NCBI GenBank assembly: GCA_944990035.1 | Contig: CALYLX010000127.1 | Location: 1,054,001-1,118,000 of the forward strand | Source: Clitopilus passeckerianus | Taxonomy: Eukaryota > Basidiomycota > Agaricomycetes > Agaricales > Entolomataceae | DNA: 64,000 nt | Reading direction: 5' to 3' | Shown here: positions 33,736 to 44,953 of the stretch, piece after piece | Numbering within the stretch: the stretch's first letter is position 1 | How the letters are laid out: each line of letters opens with the position of its first letter | Notes under the pieces: generated by a model | What the model was told of the DNA's origin: nothing | The model's database searches: none | Seen by the model: the letters and a program-made list of their open reading frames with translations, nothing else | Program-made: the position numbers and the translations under genes

Positions 33736-34578
33736 ATGAGAGAACTTGTCCTCCAAAGCAGCGTTTATAAGGACGAATCTTACGACGTCGATCATCTCTT
33801 ATTCATCTGGAGCGAAGACAACAGTGTTTATTACACGCAATGTCCTCCAGATAGCAAAATAACCCTGCAAGACCTTGACCCTGCTGACGAGAACTGTCGA
33901 AAAGTTCTGCCGGAACATCGTTTCGCCCGGTGGAAGGACAGTTTCACACAAATGCAGCATCAGAATACTGCTGGGTACTATTTGAAGTCTCCGCATCTTT
34001 TCGGATACGACGGCACTCCTTACATCGCCGAGCAGTTCGCTGAGGAGATTGAAACTATGGAACTTCTCTCGAGGAACCCGCATCGTAATGTGATTACTTA
34101 TCACGGATGCGAGAGGGATGGGGATCTAGCTACAGGAATCTGGCTGGACCGGCATGATTACACCCTCTACGACCTTGTTGAGGGTAAAGTTCCCGTTGAG
34201 AGGCAAGTAATCATTTCATCCATCGGGAGTTTCTCTAATAGTAGTAAGGGTTCCAGGCGGCCTTCCAATATTATGCAGATCATAAGGGGAATCCAAGCTG
34301 GCCTTGACCATGTCCACTCTTTGGGCCTTGTCCACGAAGATATTACTCCCGCGAACATTCTTCTTGACAAAGACAACCAGCCAGTTATAATAGATTTTGG
34401 CTGTTGTGTGAGGCAGGGGCAAAAGTCAATCGGAGGAACGCCAGATTGGTCCGAGTTCGCAGAGACGGCAGAGTTTGAGAACGACTTCTATGGCCTAGAA
34501 TTAATACGAAAATGGTTGGAAGTGAAGTACCTCCCTATGCTCGATCATGAAGAGTCAATGAGTACTCCTCCAGCATGA
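33736..34578 (+). CDS. Protein-kinase-like domain protein
   Basis: Single-exon 280-aa protein with the C-lobe of a eukaryotic protein kinase. VHEDITPANILL (His200, Asp202 area) is the catalytic loop, with Glu where most kinases have Arg, and IIDFGCC (about 219-224) is the DFG motif. The alphaC-type EEIETMELL and NVITYHGCERDG precede it. I cannot see a glycine-rich loop or an obvious VAIK lysine, and the domain stops soon after DFG, so the substrate-binding lobe is truncated. This is typical of lineage-expanded mushroom kinase-like proteins, many of which may be pseudokinases. The first ATG in frame is 33736, with TATAAAG about 80 bases upstream. Confidence 0.72.
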   Translation: MRELVLQSSVYKDESYDVDHLLFIWSEDNSVYYTQCPPDSKITLQDLDPADENCRKVLPEHRFARWKDSFTQMQHQNTAGYYLKSPHLFGYDGTPYIAEQFAEEIETMELLSRNPHRNVITYHGCERDGDLATGIWLDRHDYTLYDLVEGKVPVERQVIISSIGSFSNSSKGSRRPSNIMQIIRGIQAGLDHVHSLGLVHEDITPANILLDKDNQPVIIDFGCCVRQGQKSIGGTPDWSEFAETAEFENDFYGLELIRKWLEVKYLPMLDHEESMSTPPA

Positions 34579-35000
34579 TCAAACTATAGGAAAGCGAACG
34601 TAGGAGGATAGGGTATAATCCTGTCAAGACGTTTGATTTACATTTCGCTAAATTATCAATATCCGGTTCTTCCAGTCTACGTGACTCTGAATGAGGGGTA
34701 TGCTACATATAAGGTAAGAAGGAGTAAGGAACCAAAGAAGAAGAAACGAAAAGGAGTAAAGTATCTCAAAGAGTGTTGCGTCAATAAGAAGAGTAAAGTA
34801 AATATGTATGTAGTCGGTGTCAAAGGAAGGTATGCGGCGGCGGCGAAAAGAAAGGTTGAGCAGGAATAATGGAGGCCTGGGCTAAAGCCAGAAGTAATAA
34901 TATCAATACCTTACTGCTGTCAATGATGGATGAAAAGATGCATACGATACGAATCATGGTGTTCATGAAAACGGGAGGCATGAAAGGGGCGTAAAGATGC
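34579..35000. other. Convergent 3' region
   Basis: About 420 bases between converging genes, A-rich on the plus strand around 34715-34800. No gene was recognised. Confidence 0.4.
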
Positions 35001-37809
35001 TCAACTGGCATCCGGCTGCTTGTCAGCATTCGATGGTTCTCCAGCATCGATTGCCACAGCCGTTGGCAGTGAAGGTTGCTCTGGGTTGTCTTCAGAGATG
35101 CCTCCAGGGGTCACATCGTCCTTTGCAACGACATGAGGTTCGCCTATAGATTCTGAGCTTTCCTCGTCCTCAGTCACTTCCACCTCTACAGGCTCATCCA
35201 CCGAACTGATACTCCCGCGGCTGACGTTCACATTTCCCAAGTCAGAGATCGAAGGAAATATGAACTCGATGTTCGGCGCGTTCTCCGTGCTCAGGTCCTT
35301 GTCGCTCTTCTTCCTTTTCGATAATCCACGTATGCTCCCAGGCCGCTTGAATATCGCATCAGCCAGCACGTTGTTGACATCGCTGTCCTCATCTTGATCT
35401 TCGTCCGAAGGGTAAGGACTCCGCCGAGAAATCTTCCCAGCACCGAATACAGCCAGTGCATCCACCGAATGCTCATCCGAATCTCCCAACGATCCCTCGT
35501 TTCCATTCTCTCCTTCCTCTCCTAATACCTCGCCACTTCCATTTCTGCGTGTCCTGCCCCTTCCACGACTGGTCCCAGGCGGCGGACTTGATGAGGAGCT
35601 AATCTTCACGCCAGCAGCCAAGTCAGGTGAATGGGATCCAGCCGAGGAAGACCCGGCAGCAGACGATGGTCCGCTGTCGCCAGTGCTTCTCCCGCCGTTA
35701 CTTTCAGGACCTTTCAGATTTGAATACAAAGCCGAAAACATCGGAGAAGGTGAGGCGAAATGGTAGGGGGAGGGCATGCCGGACATTGCTGGCATAGGCG
35801 AATATGGGTAGGGGTGGAAGGGCGAATGTGGTGTGGCATGGCCCATAGTGATGGGAGATAGCAGACCAGAGGGGAGGTACATCTGCATTTGAGCGGGGGA
35901 GAGGTGGAGGTGGGAGGGTGTCTGAGGGTTCAGAGAAGGAGGTGGATGTGGAGGGAACTGGTATCCGTTGGGTTGCGCGTTGGGCGTGGAGGCGTCGCTT
36001 GAGGCAGTGGACTGGCTCGTCGTTGAGTTTGATGTATGACTAGTTGGTGCAGGCGTTGGCGTTGAGGGATTGGCTGGGTTAGGCCCAGGCCCTGTCATCG
36101 CTGCGAACATATGCAATTGGTGAGCCAGATGGTGAATTTGATTTTGTAGCTAGGGGGAAAGGTTATCAGTCAATATTACCCCAGACTGTTTGACAGGAGC
36201 TCCTTACATCAATCTCCCTGCTTCTGCTGGCAGCCCATTCATACCTCGCAACCTCCAAGTCCTTTTGGTATTTCTCGACATCGAGTTTGTTCTTCTCCTC
36301 TCTTATTCTTGCTGCCTCTAACGCACCTCTAAGTGACGCGAGCTGCGTTTGAGCGGAGAGAGACGGTGGTGGCGTATTTGTCGAAGACCGAGGTGTTGGT
36401 GGTCGCCGTCCAGGAGTTGGGGCTCTTCGCGGTACAGAAGCAGCCGCTGAAGCTGGACCAGATCCTGGTCGGTTTGAAGTAGGTGATATTGGCGATAAAA
36501 CGGAAGTGGCCGAAGAGGAGTTGAGGGAGGGGAAGGCAAAGGGGATGGCACTATCTTCAGATTTGTTGTCCATGGTCGTAGAAGTAGAAGGTCCTGCGCC
36601 GGAATCTGATGAAGCTTCTGAAAACCTTGTCAAAATAGCAGACTCTGGAATTGATGGCGACATTGTTATTGTCCCTGATCCACCACGAGACTTTGACCTA
36701 AATCTTGGCGGTTTCCGCGACGGAAGCTCATGAATAGCGCTTGAGCCCGCACCGTCCCAAGCCCAAGGCTCCGGTGTCCCGGCTTCTGAGACAGCAGGAA
36801 GACTTGATGATTCAACCACACTTTTGGTAGGCAGCATTGATGAGGTGCTTGCTGTCGGGTGCGACTTGGGTAATGGGGATACATCCTTCCAAGGAGGGGA
36901 TAATGTCGGGGAGGTATTCGGAGTTAAATTAGAGGTTGAAGAAAGGACGGAACCGGAGTTAGAGGTAGAGGAGGAGGCAGAAAGGGATATAGTCGGGTAA
37001 TCAGACGGCCTTGTGGTCGCCGTTGATTCCTGGGAGGATGATGCAACCGCAGACGTTGATTCTGACGACGCTGTGAAGGGAAAGGCATCTTGAGATGTGG
37101 TACCAGTACCAAAAGAGAGTGTTTTGGTTGCAGTGGGCGTCGTGTTTGAGTAAAGGTCATCCTCGTGTTCGGGAGTGTCTTGGGTGTGAGGTCTACCGGA
37201 ACTGTCGCTCTCCACGTTCGCTGAGGGATGCGGCCTGCGGTCTGAAGTTGCCCGTGACGGAGAGCGAGACCGTCCTGACGAATCGTGCGCTGGCTCGCGT
37301 GCATTCTCGGATCGCTCGCGGAAGCTTTTGGCAAAGGGAGGAGGCGACTCTGGTGTGTCCGACAAGTCGAGAGTAGGCTTGGAAGGCTTCAAGAATGATT
37401 TGGACTTCTTTGCGTTTTTAAGAAGGTCTTTCATGGGATCCTTGCCTCGCTTTCGACGTTCTTTCGATCGCACACTCTTGTTGTCCTTAGCTTCTGCAGC
37501 CAGGCTGCTAGACTCCTCGTCCCCATTGGTTGCTCCAACCTTGGCACCAGTGCCTTGAGCTGCTCTGGACGTGCCTTCACCCTTGGTAATATCCGAGCCT
37601 ACAAGAGGAGGTTCAATCTTCTCTGCAGAGTCAGGGTCCCTAGGTACACTCTCACCCCGCTGGTGTGAACTTGCGAGAACACTTTTGGGTAGTGAACGCC
37701 ACATGTACGCCGATCCAGCGAAGAAAAAAGCAGCAAGGGTTGTCGCGATGAGGACGCGCGGGTCGCCAGTGACGGCGTTGCGAACATTATCCTGCTCGCC
37801 GTCGTCCAT
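35001..37809 (-). CDS. Ser/Thr-rich single-pass membrane protein, unknown function
   Basis: Two exons, 37809-36208 and 36149-35001, give 916 aa. An N-terminal membrane anchor (LIATTLAAFFFAGSAYMW, about residues 20-37) is followed by a long Ser/Thr/Pro-rich disordered region with basic KERRKRGKDPMKDLLKNAKKSK near residue 117. A coiled coil spanning the splice junction runs from TQLASLRGALEAARIREEKNK through LQNQIHHLAHQLHMFAAM. The C-terminal part is again disordered and acidic, with RSPYPSDEDQDEDSDVNNVL. The intron splits the coiled coil in phase 0. I do not recognise a named family; the layout suggests a basidiomycete-conserved scaffold anchored in a membrane. Confidence 0.75.
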
Positions 37810-38285
37810 AGCGAGGTCGGAGGGGATAGTCTAGAAAGTTTGAGTTGAGCGTGTCTAGTAGGGAAATTGATTCAAAGTCCGACATAACCGAATCAGTAAT
37901 AATAGTCGCCTTTGTCCCTGACAGATCGGCCACGGGTTTACAACAGACCTCGACTTGCCTCGTGCTACAACACTCACGTTGACCTTCAAACACACATGCG
38001 AACAGAAAATGAATTCCTCCTTGATTAAGCAAGTTTCCCAGCAGAACTGATGGTTCAGCTGTCACGAACCCCCGCAAAACACAGCATATTGAATTTTTAA
38101 CGTCTTTATTTCCTTCTGGTAAAGTCGGGAAAACTAGCTTGCAAAAACAAACATGTCTTCTTTCTTCCCATCGCTGGAAATAGCGCTAGGGACCCACCAC
38201 GTGAAGCTAAAAACAGCCGTTTCGCGGCCGGATTTATGCGGGCCGCCTTCCTTAAGCATCATATCACTCCCTCTGACTCGGAATC
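37810..38285. other. Divergent promoter region
   Basis: About 475 bases between the divergent membrane-protein and amidotransferase genes. No RNA or repeat was recognised. Confidence 0.45.
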
Positions 38286-39227
38286 ATGTCCAACATACCA
38301 AGAATCGTTCTACTAATCTGCGGTGCTCTCACACCAAACACACAAGTTGAATATGGTGATTATGAACAAGTCTACACCGTTTGGCTGAAGAAGTCGCTCC
38401 CTCTTGGTGCCGATTTCAAGTTGGATGGGTTCAATGTGATGGATGGAAAGTACCCTGAGGAGGATAAGATTGATGAGTACGACGCTGTTGTGTTGACTGG
38501 ATCAGGTACGTTCGCCTGTGAGACGGGGTCGACGTTGGCTGAAATCCATTGGTCGGGTAAAGCTTCTTCAGCCTACGAGGATATTCCGTGGATCAACAAG
38601 CTGGTCGAATACGTTGCCTGGGTGGGGAAGGAAAAGCCCAAAATCAAGCTCATTGGTACGTAAGATCTCCGCACACAGCTCGAAAGTGCGATGACGGCGG
38701 CTTTCTCAGGTATTTGTTTCGGTCACCAGATTTTTGGCCGTGCCTTTGGAGGCAAATGTGAATTCAACGGCGGTACTTGGGAAGTTGGGTTGACGAAGAT
38801 CCAGCTCTCCGAACTCGGAAAGGGGCTGTTTGGTATCGATAGTGTGGTATGTTGTTGCAAGAATGTATCTCTCCAGTGTTGTAACGTTGTTGCATAGACC
38901 CTTCAACAAATGCATCGAGACCACGTCAGCGTCACTCCTCCTGGCTTCCAGCTGCTTGGGTCAACAGGAATCTCAGAGAACCAGGGCATGGTCCGATTCT
39001 ACGAGGGCACCAATCCGGAGGATCGGAAATCCTCAGATATTCAGATTTTTGCAGTACAAGGACACCCCGAGTTCGTTCAGGGGATCATCACAGGAATCTG
39101 CGAGACCAGGGTCGAGAAAGGCGTGATGTCGGCGGAGGTGGCTGAAGATGCGGAAAGGAGGAAGGATTGGACCAATGATGGAATTCCAATCGTTGGTAAA
39201 GTGGTCTGGAACATTGTGGGTCTATGA
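38286..39227 (+). CDS. Class I glutamine-amidotransferase-like protein
   Basis: 259-aa stand-alone GATase1 domain. Exons 38286-38505, 38563-38655, 38710-38846 and 38898-39227. The nucleophile elbow GICFGHQ contains the catalytic Cys, and VQGHPEF supplies His and Glu of the triad. Early blocks YDAVVLTGS and INKLVEYVAW match the GMP-synthase-like amidotransferase group (yeast YLR126C type). No synthetase partner is fused or adjacent, so the physiological acceptor of ammonia, or a hydrolase role, is unknown. It is not adjacent to the IGPS gene and is not the missing TRP1 amidotransferase, being 9.5 kb away. Confidence 0.86.
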
Positions 39228-39475
39228 GAAGTAGACCGTAGTAAGTCGAGCAAGCCATTCATGTTGTTCTTTTTCTTTGGAACCACGTAGTAGCTATGTC
39301 TCGTGCCACCGACCCGGAGGTGGATGTTGATATAAATGTCCCATGTTAACAATGGCTGGATATAAATATACAAAGTAAAAATACTATGATGCTGTTTCCG
39401 GGTTTAAGCACTTCGAAAACAATGCCTAAAGGATAGATATGTATACAGAAAGCGACCAGGTTACCCATAAAGAGA

Positions 39476-40463
39476 TTACGTTTTGAAGATAATGATCAAA
39501 ATCAGTAGAACCAGTATCAGGAGGCCAATCGTAACTGTTGAAACTACGAGTAAAGATTAGCAATGTGATTAGGGGTCATGCTCAAATTCATACGGACCAT
39601 TCTTCTTGGCACCCTGCGCAACCTTGTCTAACTTCCTCCTTGCGTTGCTCAACCTGCCGGACGTCCTATCAATGTCCGTGTCGAGTTCCTCAAGCAACCC
39701 GTGATGAACATCCAGTTCGTCATTAATTTGGAGTGACATGTGGTGTTGTCGAGTTATAGATTGCGAAAGATGTTCGAGGTGTACATCCTGGTCTACACAT
39801 TCACACCAACGCGAGGAAGTCATGAGTTATCTTCCTTTCAGGCAGCACACGAGCCAGATAATGAAAACCCACCATCCATCATCCGCCTCTGGGTTTGCAG
39901 CAGCATGCCTGGCTCCTGGTCTTCGAAGCCATACCCTGCTTCAGGATCGTCCGTGTACGGTGAGTACACCTGGTCACTACTCTCTTTCTGATGGAATTTG
40001 GGCTGTGACACAGGGTCTGGCGTATCAGATAGTAGTGCAGGAGGCGAGGGTGAAGGTGAACTTGAAGGTGACGGCGAGGCTGGTTTCGGCGTGTCTATTG
40101 CCAGGCTGCAGACAAGCACACGTTCGAGATTAGTCTAGATGCGGCAGGTAGGGGAAGAGGGGATGGGAATCTTTACCTTTCTATCGCAGAACCGTCTTCC
40201 CCAAGCATACCCCTCATCCTTTCATATTGACTCCGTAGAAGCCTTGCTGCCTCTGTCCGGCCATCTTTCGCTTCCAAGTCCAACACGCCGGCTCGCAGCC
40301 TGTTGAGGTTCTTTGTAATTTGGACATTGTGAAGTGAGGTTGCTGGGGCCTCCTGTTCTGTGCTTGCATCGTCGGAATACGAGGGCAGCGTTTGCATGCG
40401 CTGCCGTTCGAGGAGCAAGGACAGTGTTTGCGTTGAGAGCGACGTCAATTTTGCAAGCGACAT
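39476..40463 (-). CDS. Syntaxin-8-type Qc-SNARE
   Basis: Tail-anchored SNARE of endosomal/vacuolar membrane fusion. Exons 40463-40177, 40105-39873, 39792-39598 and 39543-39476 give 260 aa. The SNARE helix runs QDVHLEHLSQSITRQHHMSL, continues through INDELDVHHGLLEELDTDID, and ends with RRKLDKVAQGAKKN; the central Gln (Q of the zero layer) is in HMSLQINDELD. The C-terminal anchor is VTIGLLILVLLILIIIFKT. The N-terminal part is helical, with a Pro/Ser-rich linker (PSPSSSPSPSPP) between. The third intron has a GTCCGT donor; two nearby acceptors differ by three residues before the anchor. Confidence 0.85.
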
Positions 40464-40883
40464 GATGCGCTCTAGGAATTTCTGTAAGAAACAGAAGTGA
40501 AAGTGGGTAGCTTAGCTTCGGTGAATGTCAGGATGAAGGCGCGATGGCCGTAAAGCAAGCAGGAGTTCAACAAGTCCGAAGCACAGTCCAAGATATCCAC
40601 AGCAGCGATGCTGCGAGCGCGACTGGAGGAACTGCCTAAAGGGGAGCTCACGTGGCGAGGAAGTGGGCTCGCCCAATGGAGATAAGAATCTTGAGTCCGT
40701 GGTTTGAACAATGAACAAGGCAAACTCCTGAGGCAAGCATTCGTAATAAAATTCAATGGTATGCAGTCCAAGCTGGTGGTTGACCTACTGCGTAGGAGAG
40801 AGGGATAATACAGGTCCACGAAATAAAGTATATCATACGTTGTCATCGCCGTTACATGATACAAAGGATATAACGTTGGATAA

Positions 40884-43842
40884 TTAAGGCGAACGGAATC
40901 GAACCTTCGGAGGCTGGGGCAGGCCAGAATTGCCATCGTGATCATCGCCACTGCCACGGCGTGTACCTCTCCCTATGCGAGGCGCTATGGTATCTCCGTA
41001 TTTGCCTGCACCAGAGATGCTTCCGGAAGTTTGAGAGTGCATCGACCGGTCCGAATAATTACGCAAAATCGGTCGCACGTCGTTGAACCGAGAATTATCA
41101 GTCCAATCAAAGTCTTCGTGGATGATAGGACAGCGACCGGGCTTCCTGGCTGGAGTTTTGGTCTTCATCCCCTTGACTTTCTGCATGGATTCGGAAGAAA
41201 GCACCAATTTGGCTGCCTCTTCCAGATTTTGACTCGTCTGCTCTGACTGAGGGGCTTTGAGGCCGCCCCAAACGAACCAGACCCATGTTAGGATTTCCAG
41301 TGCGTTAGGGGGCAGTGACTCGTATGGCTTCTTCATCCACCAACGGGAGATGTCCAAGGTGGTTTTCGAGAAAATAACTGCCAACTCTTCGCTAATTACC
41401 CTTGAACCTGATGCCGGGTTTAGTAGGTCGAAAAGCTCGTGTTTGCAGGTGATGAATAGGGTGAATTCCAACGCATCCAGAATGTCCCTAGCTGTATTGG
41501 GATTGTCTGCTGACAGCAGAAAATGTTGAAGGAGCCTAATCTTCAGGATGATGACACGGGAGGTCTTGACATCCTCACCATAGAATGGATCATCCCAAAG
41601 CCATGACTTGTCTCCGAGACGGAGTACGTTCTGCTGAACATATCGGCGAACGAACTCAAAGTCCTCGAATAGGTCCACTGTGCTGTCTGTGGAGTCGATC
41701 AGAATAACCCTCATCGCAATCATTGTTTCCAAAGCAAACTGGGAAGTATCCTTGTCGTCGTCCTTGGGACGTACAGGCCTCTCGAGCCCGCCGGTACGCA
41801 CATACACGCGGCGGCTGAGAATACGAGCACAGGTGACCCAAAAGTTGTCGATGTCTCGCGTGCAGTATATGGTAGAAGTGGCATGGGAGGGAAGGTGGGC
41901 ATATATACACTCCCTCAGAGCGTTGCACAAGCGCCTATCCGTTGCACATTCCTTGAGGGTGTTCGTGCTGAGAGTCGTGCACCTTTCCCATATCCTCTGT
42001 GTAGAGCCCCAGCGGTCAAGCTCCGCTCGTTTGGAAATGAAACCAAGGGCAAGTTTGATATCCCTGTAAGGAAGCTCCCGAATTTGCAGACAGAGGCCGA
42101 CGACAGCATCGAATCTGGCTATCTGTTCTTGATGGGGGGCTCTGTCGAGTTCGACCCATGGCACAGCACTGTCACCAGCCTCTAACGTGTCTTTAAGCCC
42201 GGATCTGAATCTATCGGAAGATAGATAGCCTGGAAGAGCTCTTTCGATAACGAGGCTCGTCCTCCGAAACTCGAACGGCTCGAATTCTCCCTTTGACGCT
42301 TGTAGAAAGAGAGAAACTGCGCACCCTAAGTCGCGGTCATCGATGCGAGAATAGATTGCACAAAGTGCAAACGCGGACGGGGCATATGGGCGGTGCAGGA
42401 TACGGCCTGATCTCACTGGGCTCCCATCCCGGAGTGCATGTAAGACGTGTACTGGGAACCAGTTGGCGCGTGATGTCTTTGTCAGATCAAACAGGCTTTG
42501 CCTTTCCGCGAGCATGAATGCCAAGCCCCACAATGCCTTCGGGCAAGCAGTGAAGCAGCGAACACGATGTTTCTCATTGAACCATGAGTTGGACGCGTTG
42601 GTCATAAGCGAGGTGATCCTCAGTATGATATCAGCTTCAGGATCTGTGGTTTCGAGAAGGGATTTGATGAGATGAAGGTTGTTATCGTGCACTCCATTCG
42701 GACCAAAGATGACATCGGGCAGGGCTTCAATGAAAGGGAGGAGTTCTTGATCGTCTGTAAGCAATGACAGAGTCCAGGTGATGCACTGTACATCGCGCTG
42801 CGGATCGCACTTCTGGGAAGCAGCCATAACTTCTTCAAAGAGATGGCGCAGGTTCTCTGTCCGTGGAGAGGTTTCTACTAGTACCCCCTCCAAGGGAGGT
42901 TGGTGAGGGAAGCTAGCGGTTGGAAGGATGGGGATAATGGTCAGATGCGATGCCTGGATAATAGCACGCGGGACTAGGTATTTTGTCTTCTCAAGGACGT
43001 TTTTGCCGATGGGGAAAGTGTAGTGTGCAAACACCTGCCAGATCTTCCAAACAATTGGGGAGAGAGGGGTCTGGTAGGGGGAGTCCAGTGATACTAACGG
43101 CCAAACGGTGAAGCTAAAATAAATAACAGTGACGATTGTCAAAGCTGCAGCAACGATATAAGTTAACACTGGATTGACATCTCGTAAGAACGCGATCAAC
43201 CCGCCGAGAAAGAGGAAGAGAGAAAGATGTAGCATGGATGGGATCACGTTCACGACCGTATGCATCCTGAAATTCTTGAGTCCAAAGTAGAGGAATGACA
43301 ACAGGCGAGCATGGGCTCTTGATGAATTGAGTCGGCCAGTCTTGTGAATGAACTGTCGACTCCACTGCTGCACGAATGTGGCGAGGAATGCGCAGCAGAT
43401 GGCCAGAATCAGGCTTGAAAACCAAAGAACGTTGCAAGCCACAGCAGCCGGGGTTGGTGTGAATTCGTCCTGGGGTACCTCATTGACGACGTCTTGGATG
43501 ATGTTGCTACTGTTAGAGAGGTAGATCAACTGGCCTGAGATGCGACGCAGGAGTGCGACTGAAGCATCAGCGGGGTCCTCTTGAAGTTTTTGATAGCTTT
43601 CAATGACGAATGCGGTGAGGACAGCCGAGTAAAGGCCAGACTAATATGAGTTAGGAGCAGAGTATGCATGAGTCTGAGCAAGGTCCAGTTGAATGGTTTA
43701 TTTAGAGGTAACTCACAAAGACGAGAGTGACATCCATATCGTCCTTCCAGCTCTGAACAAGTCCTTTGTCATATCGCTCAGCTTCCTGCACATAGACCTC
43801 TAGAAGTCTGCCGCATGCTTCATCGTCTGATTTTCTAGTCAT
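40884..43842 (-). CDS. DUF6535-type multi-pass membrane protein
   Basis: Large protein of a family expanded in Agaricomycetes. Exons 43842-43717 and 43640-40884 give 960 aa. The domain opens with AERYDKGLVQSWKDDMDVTLVF, then SGLYSAVLTAFVIESYQKLQ, a Qx SNSSN segment, and three more hydrophobic segments (WFSSLILAICCAFLATFV, MLHLSLFLFLGGLIAFL, AAALTIVTVIYFSFTVW). A long soluble C-terminal region of about 650 residues follows, helical and without known repeats, ending in a basic disordered tail. Function of the family is unknown. An upstream exon is possible because the sequence before the ATG ends in CTGCAG, but the candidate tested did not keep frame. Confidence 0.82.
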
Positions 43843-44953
43843 TTCCGGTTCTGCAGCAGCGGGTCAGGCTCGTGTTAGTTCAATCAAGATTCAAATTTAT
43901 GGAGTATTATCCAATAGTACCAGACGTACTTGAAATTGGGACGCTTGTTATCAGAGTATGGATGGGGTGTGCAAAGGATACTAGGAGGTGGTTCCAGAAG
44001 TCCAAGGATAGACGCTTGAGCGCCTGCCGCCTTACGGCTTCCTGCAATCTTCATGTCAATAGAATGGGTTTGCTTGACAGGAGTTCCCAGGACGAAGTGA
44101 CACTATTACTCCGATGCTGTGGTTTTGCATCCGATCTGATGAAGCTACAAGTGCCTGAAGGCTTATTGGCGCCCACATACTAGATGCGTTAAGTCTCAGG
44201 AGAAAATGCTAGGTAGGGGACAGAGGCTTGGCTACCATAGTTTGAGAGCCTGGCATTCAACCAACGTCCCCGGTAGAACGGTTCCAGGTCGACATGGATA
44301 AGTAACAGGAAGGGGTGAACAATTTATGGCATCTAAGTGGGCACGGTGGGTCATTTAGCCTTCTTCAAGTTGTTTGTCTTCGGTCGTGATTCCTTGTCCC
44401 AGTTCGGGTTTCGATGTGGTTCCGCCAGCCTGGGCTTTTCGATTTCATGACCTGACCGATGACTTTCACACGGTCGTGACTCAGACTCTCCCAACTCTTG
44501 TCAGTCCACATCCAGTCACCTTACCAGAGAACAGATATAACAACCCTGGTAGAGGATGATTCAATTTAGACGTGCAGCTTTGATTTGGGAAGGAAGATAG
44601 CTCTCAACAAAGCGTGAGATTTGAAATTACGAACCATTTAAATTGTCTAGCTGTTCTTGAATATGTATTAATGTAAAGGTATTACATTCGCTCCTACTAA
44701 GGCAAGAGTGTAGGGGGAAGCGATTCGCAGAATACCACCGACATCCGTTGTTTTTCAGTGCCAAGGAGATGAATGTTTACGTTCTCACCATAGATTGCCT
44801 CCTCTTATCAAACCAGAAGAATACTTTGCTGGCGGCCAATATGGAAAGAGACAGGTGAAATTTTGCTACATGCGTTGTGCTAGTTACAAATCGATAGCGA
44901 GTATCATAAATAAATACATCGTGAATACATTATATACAAATATTTGCCTTTTA
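43843..44953. other. Intergenic spacer
   Basis: About 1.1 kb between the DUF6535 start and the GH95 3' end. Open frames of about 60-100 codons exist at 43872-44183 and 44374-44559 but show no family features. It includes the DUF6535 promoter. Confidence 0.4.

Noticed and set aside
38286..39227. Idea that this amidotransferase is the detached TRP1 amidotransferase domain
   Set aside because: Its blocks resemble GMP-synthase-like stand-alone amidotransferases, it lies 9.5 kb away, and the frame and splice structure are its own.
43930..44054. Candidate upstream exon of the DUF6535 gene (minus strand, begins MKIAGSRKAAG)
   Set aside because: Joining its GTACGT donor to the CTGCAG acceptor before the ATG puts the domain out of frame, and no other donor nearby fixes the phase.
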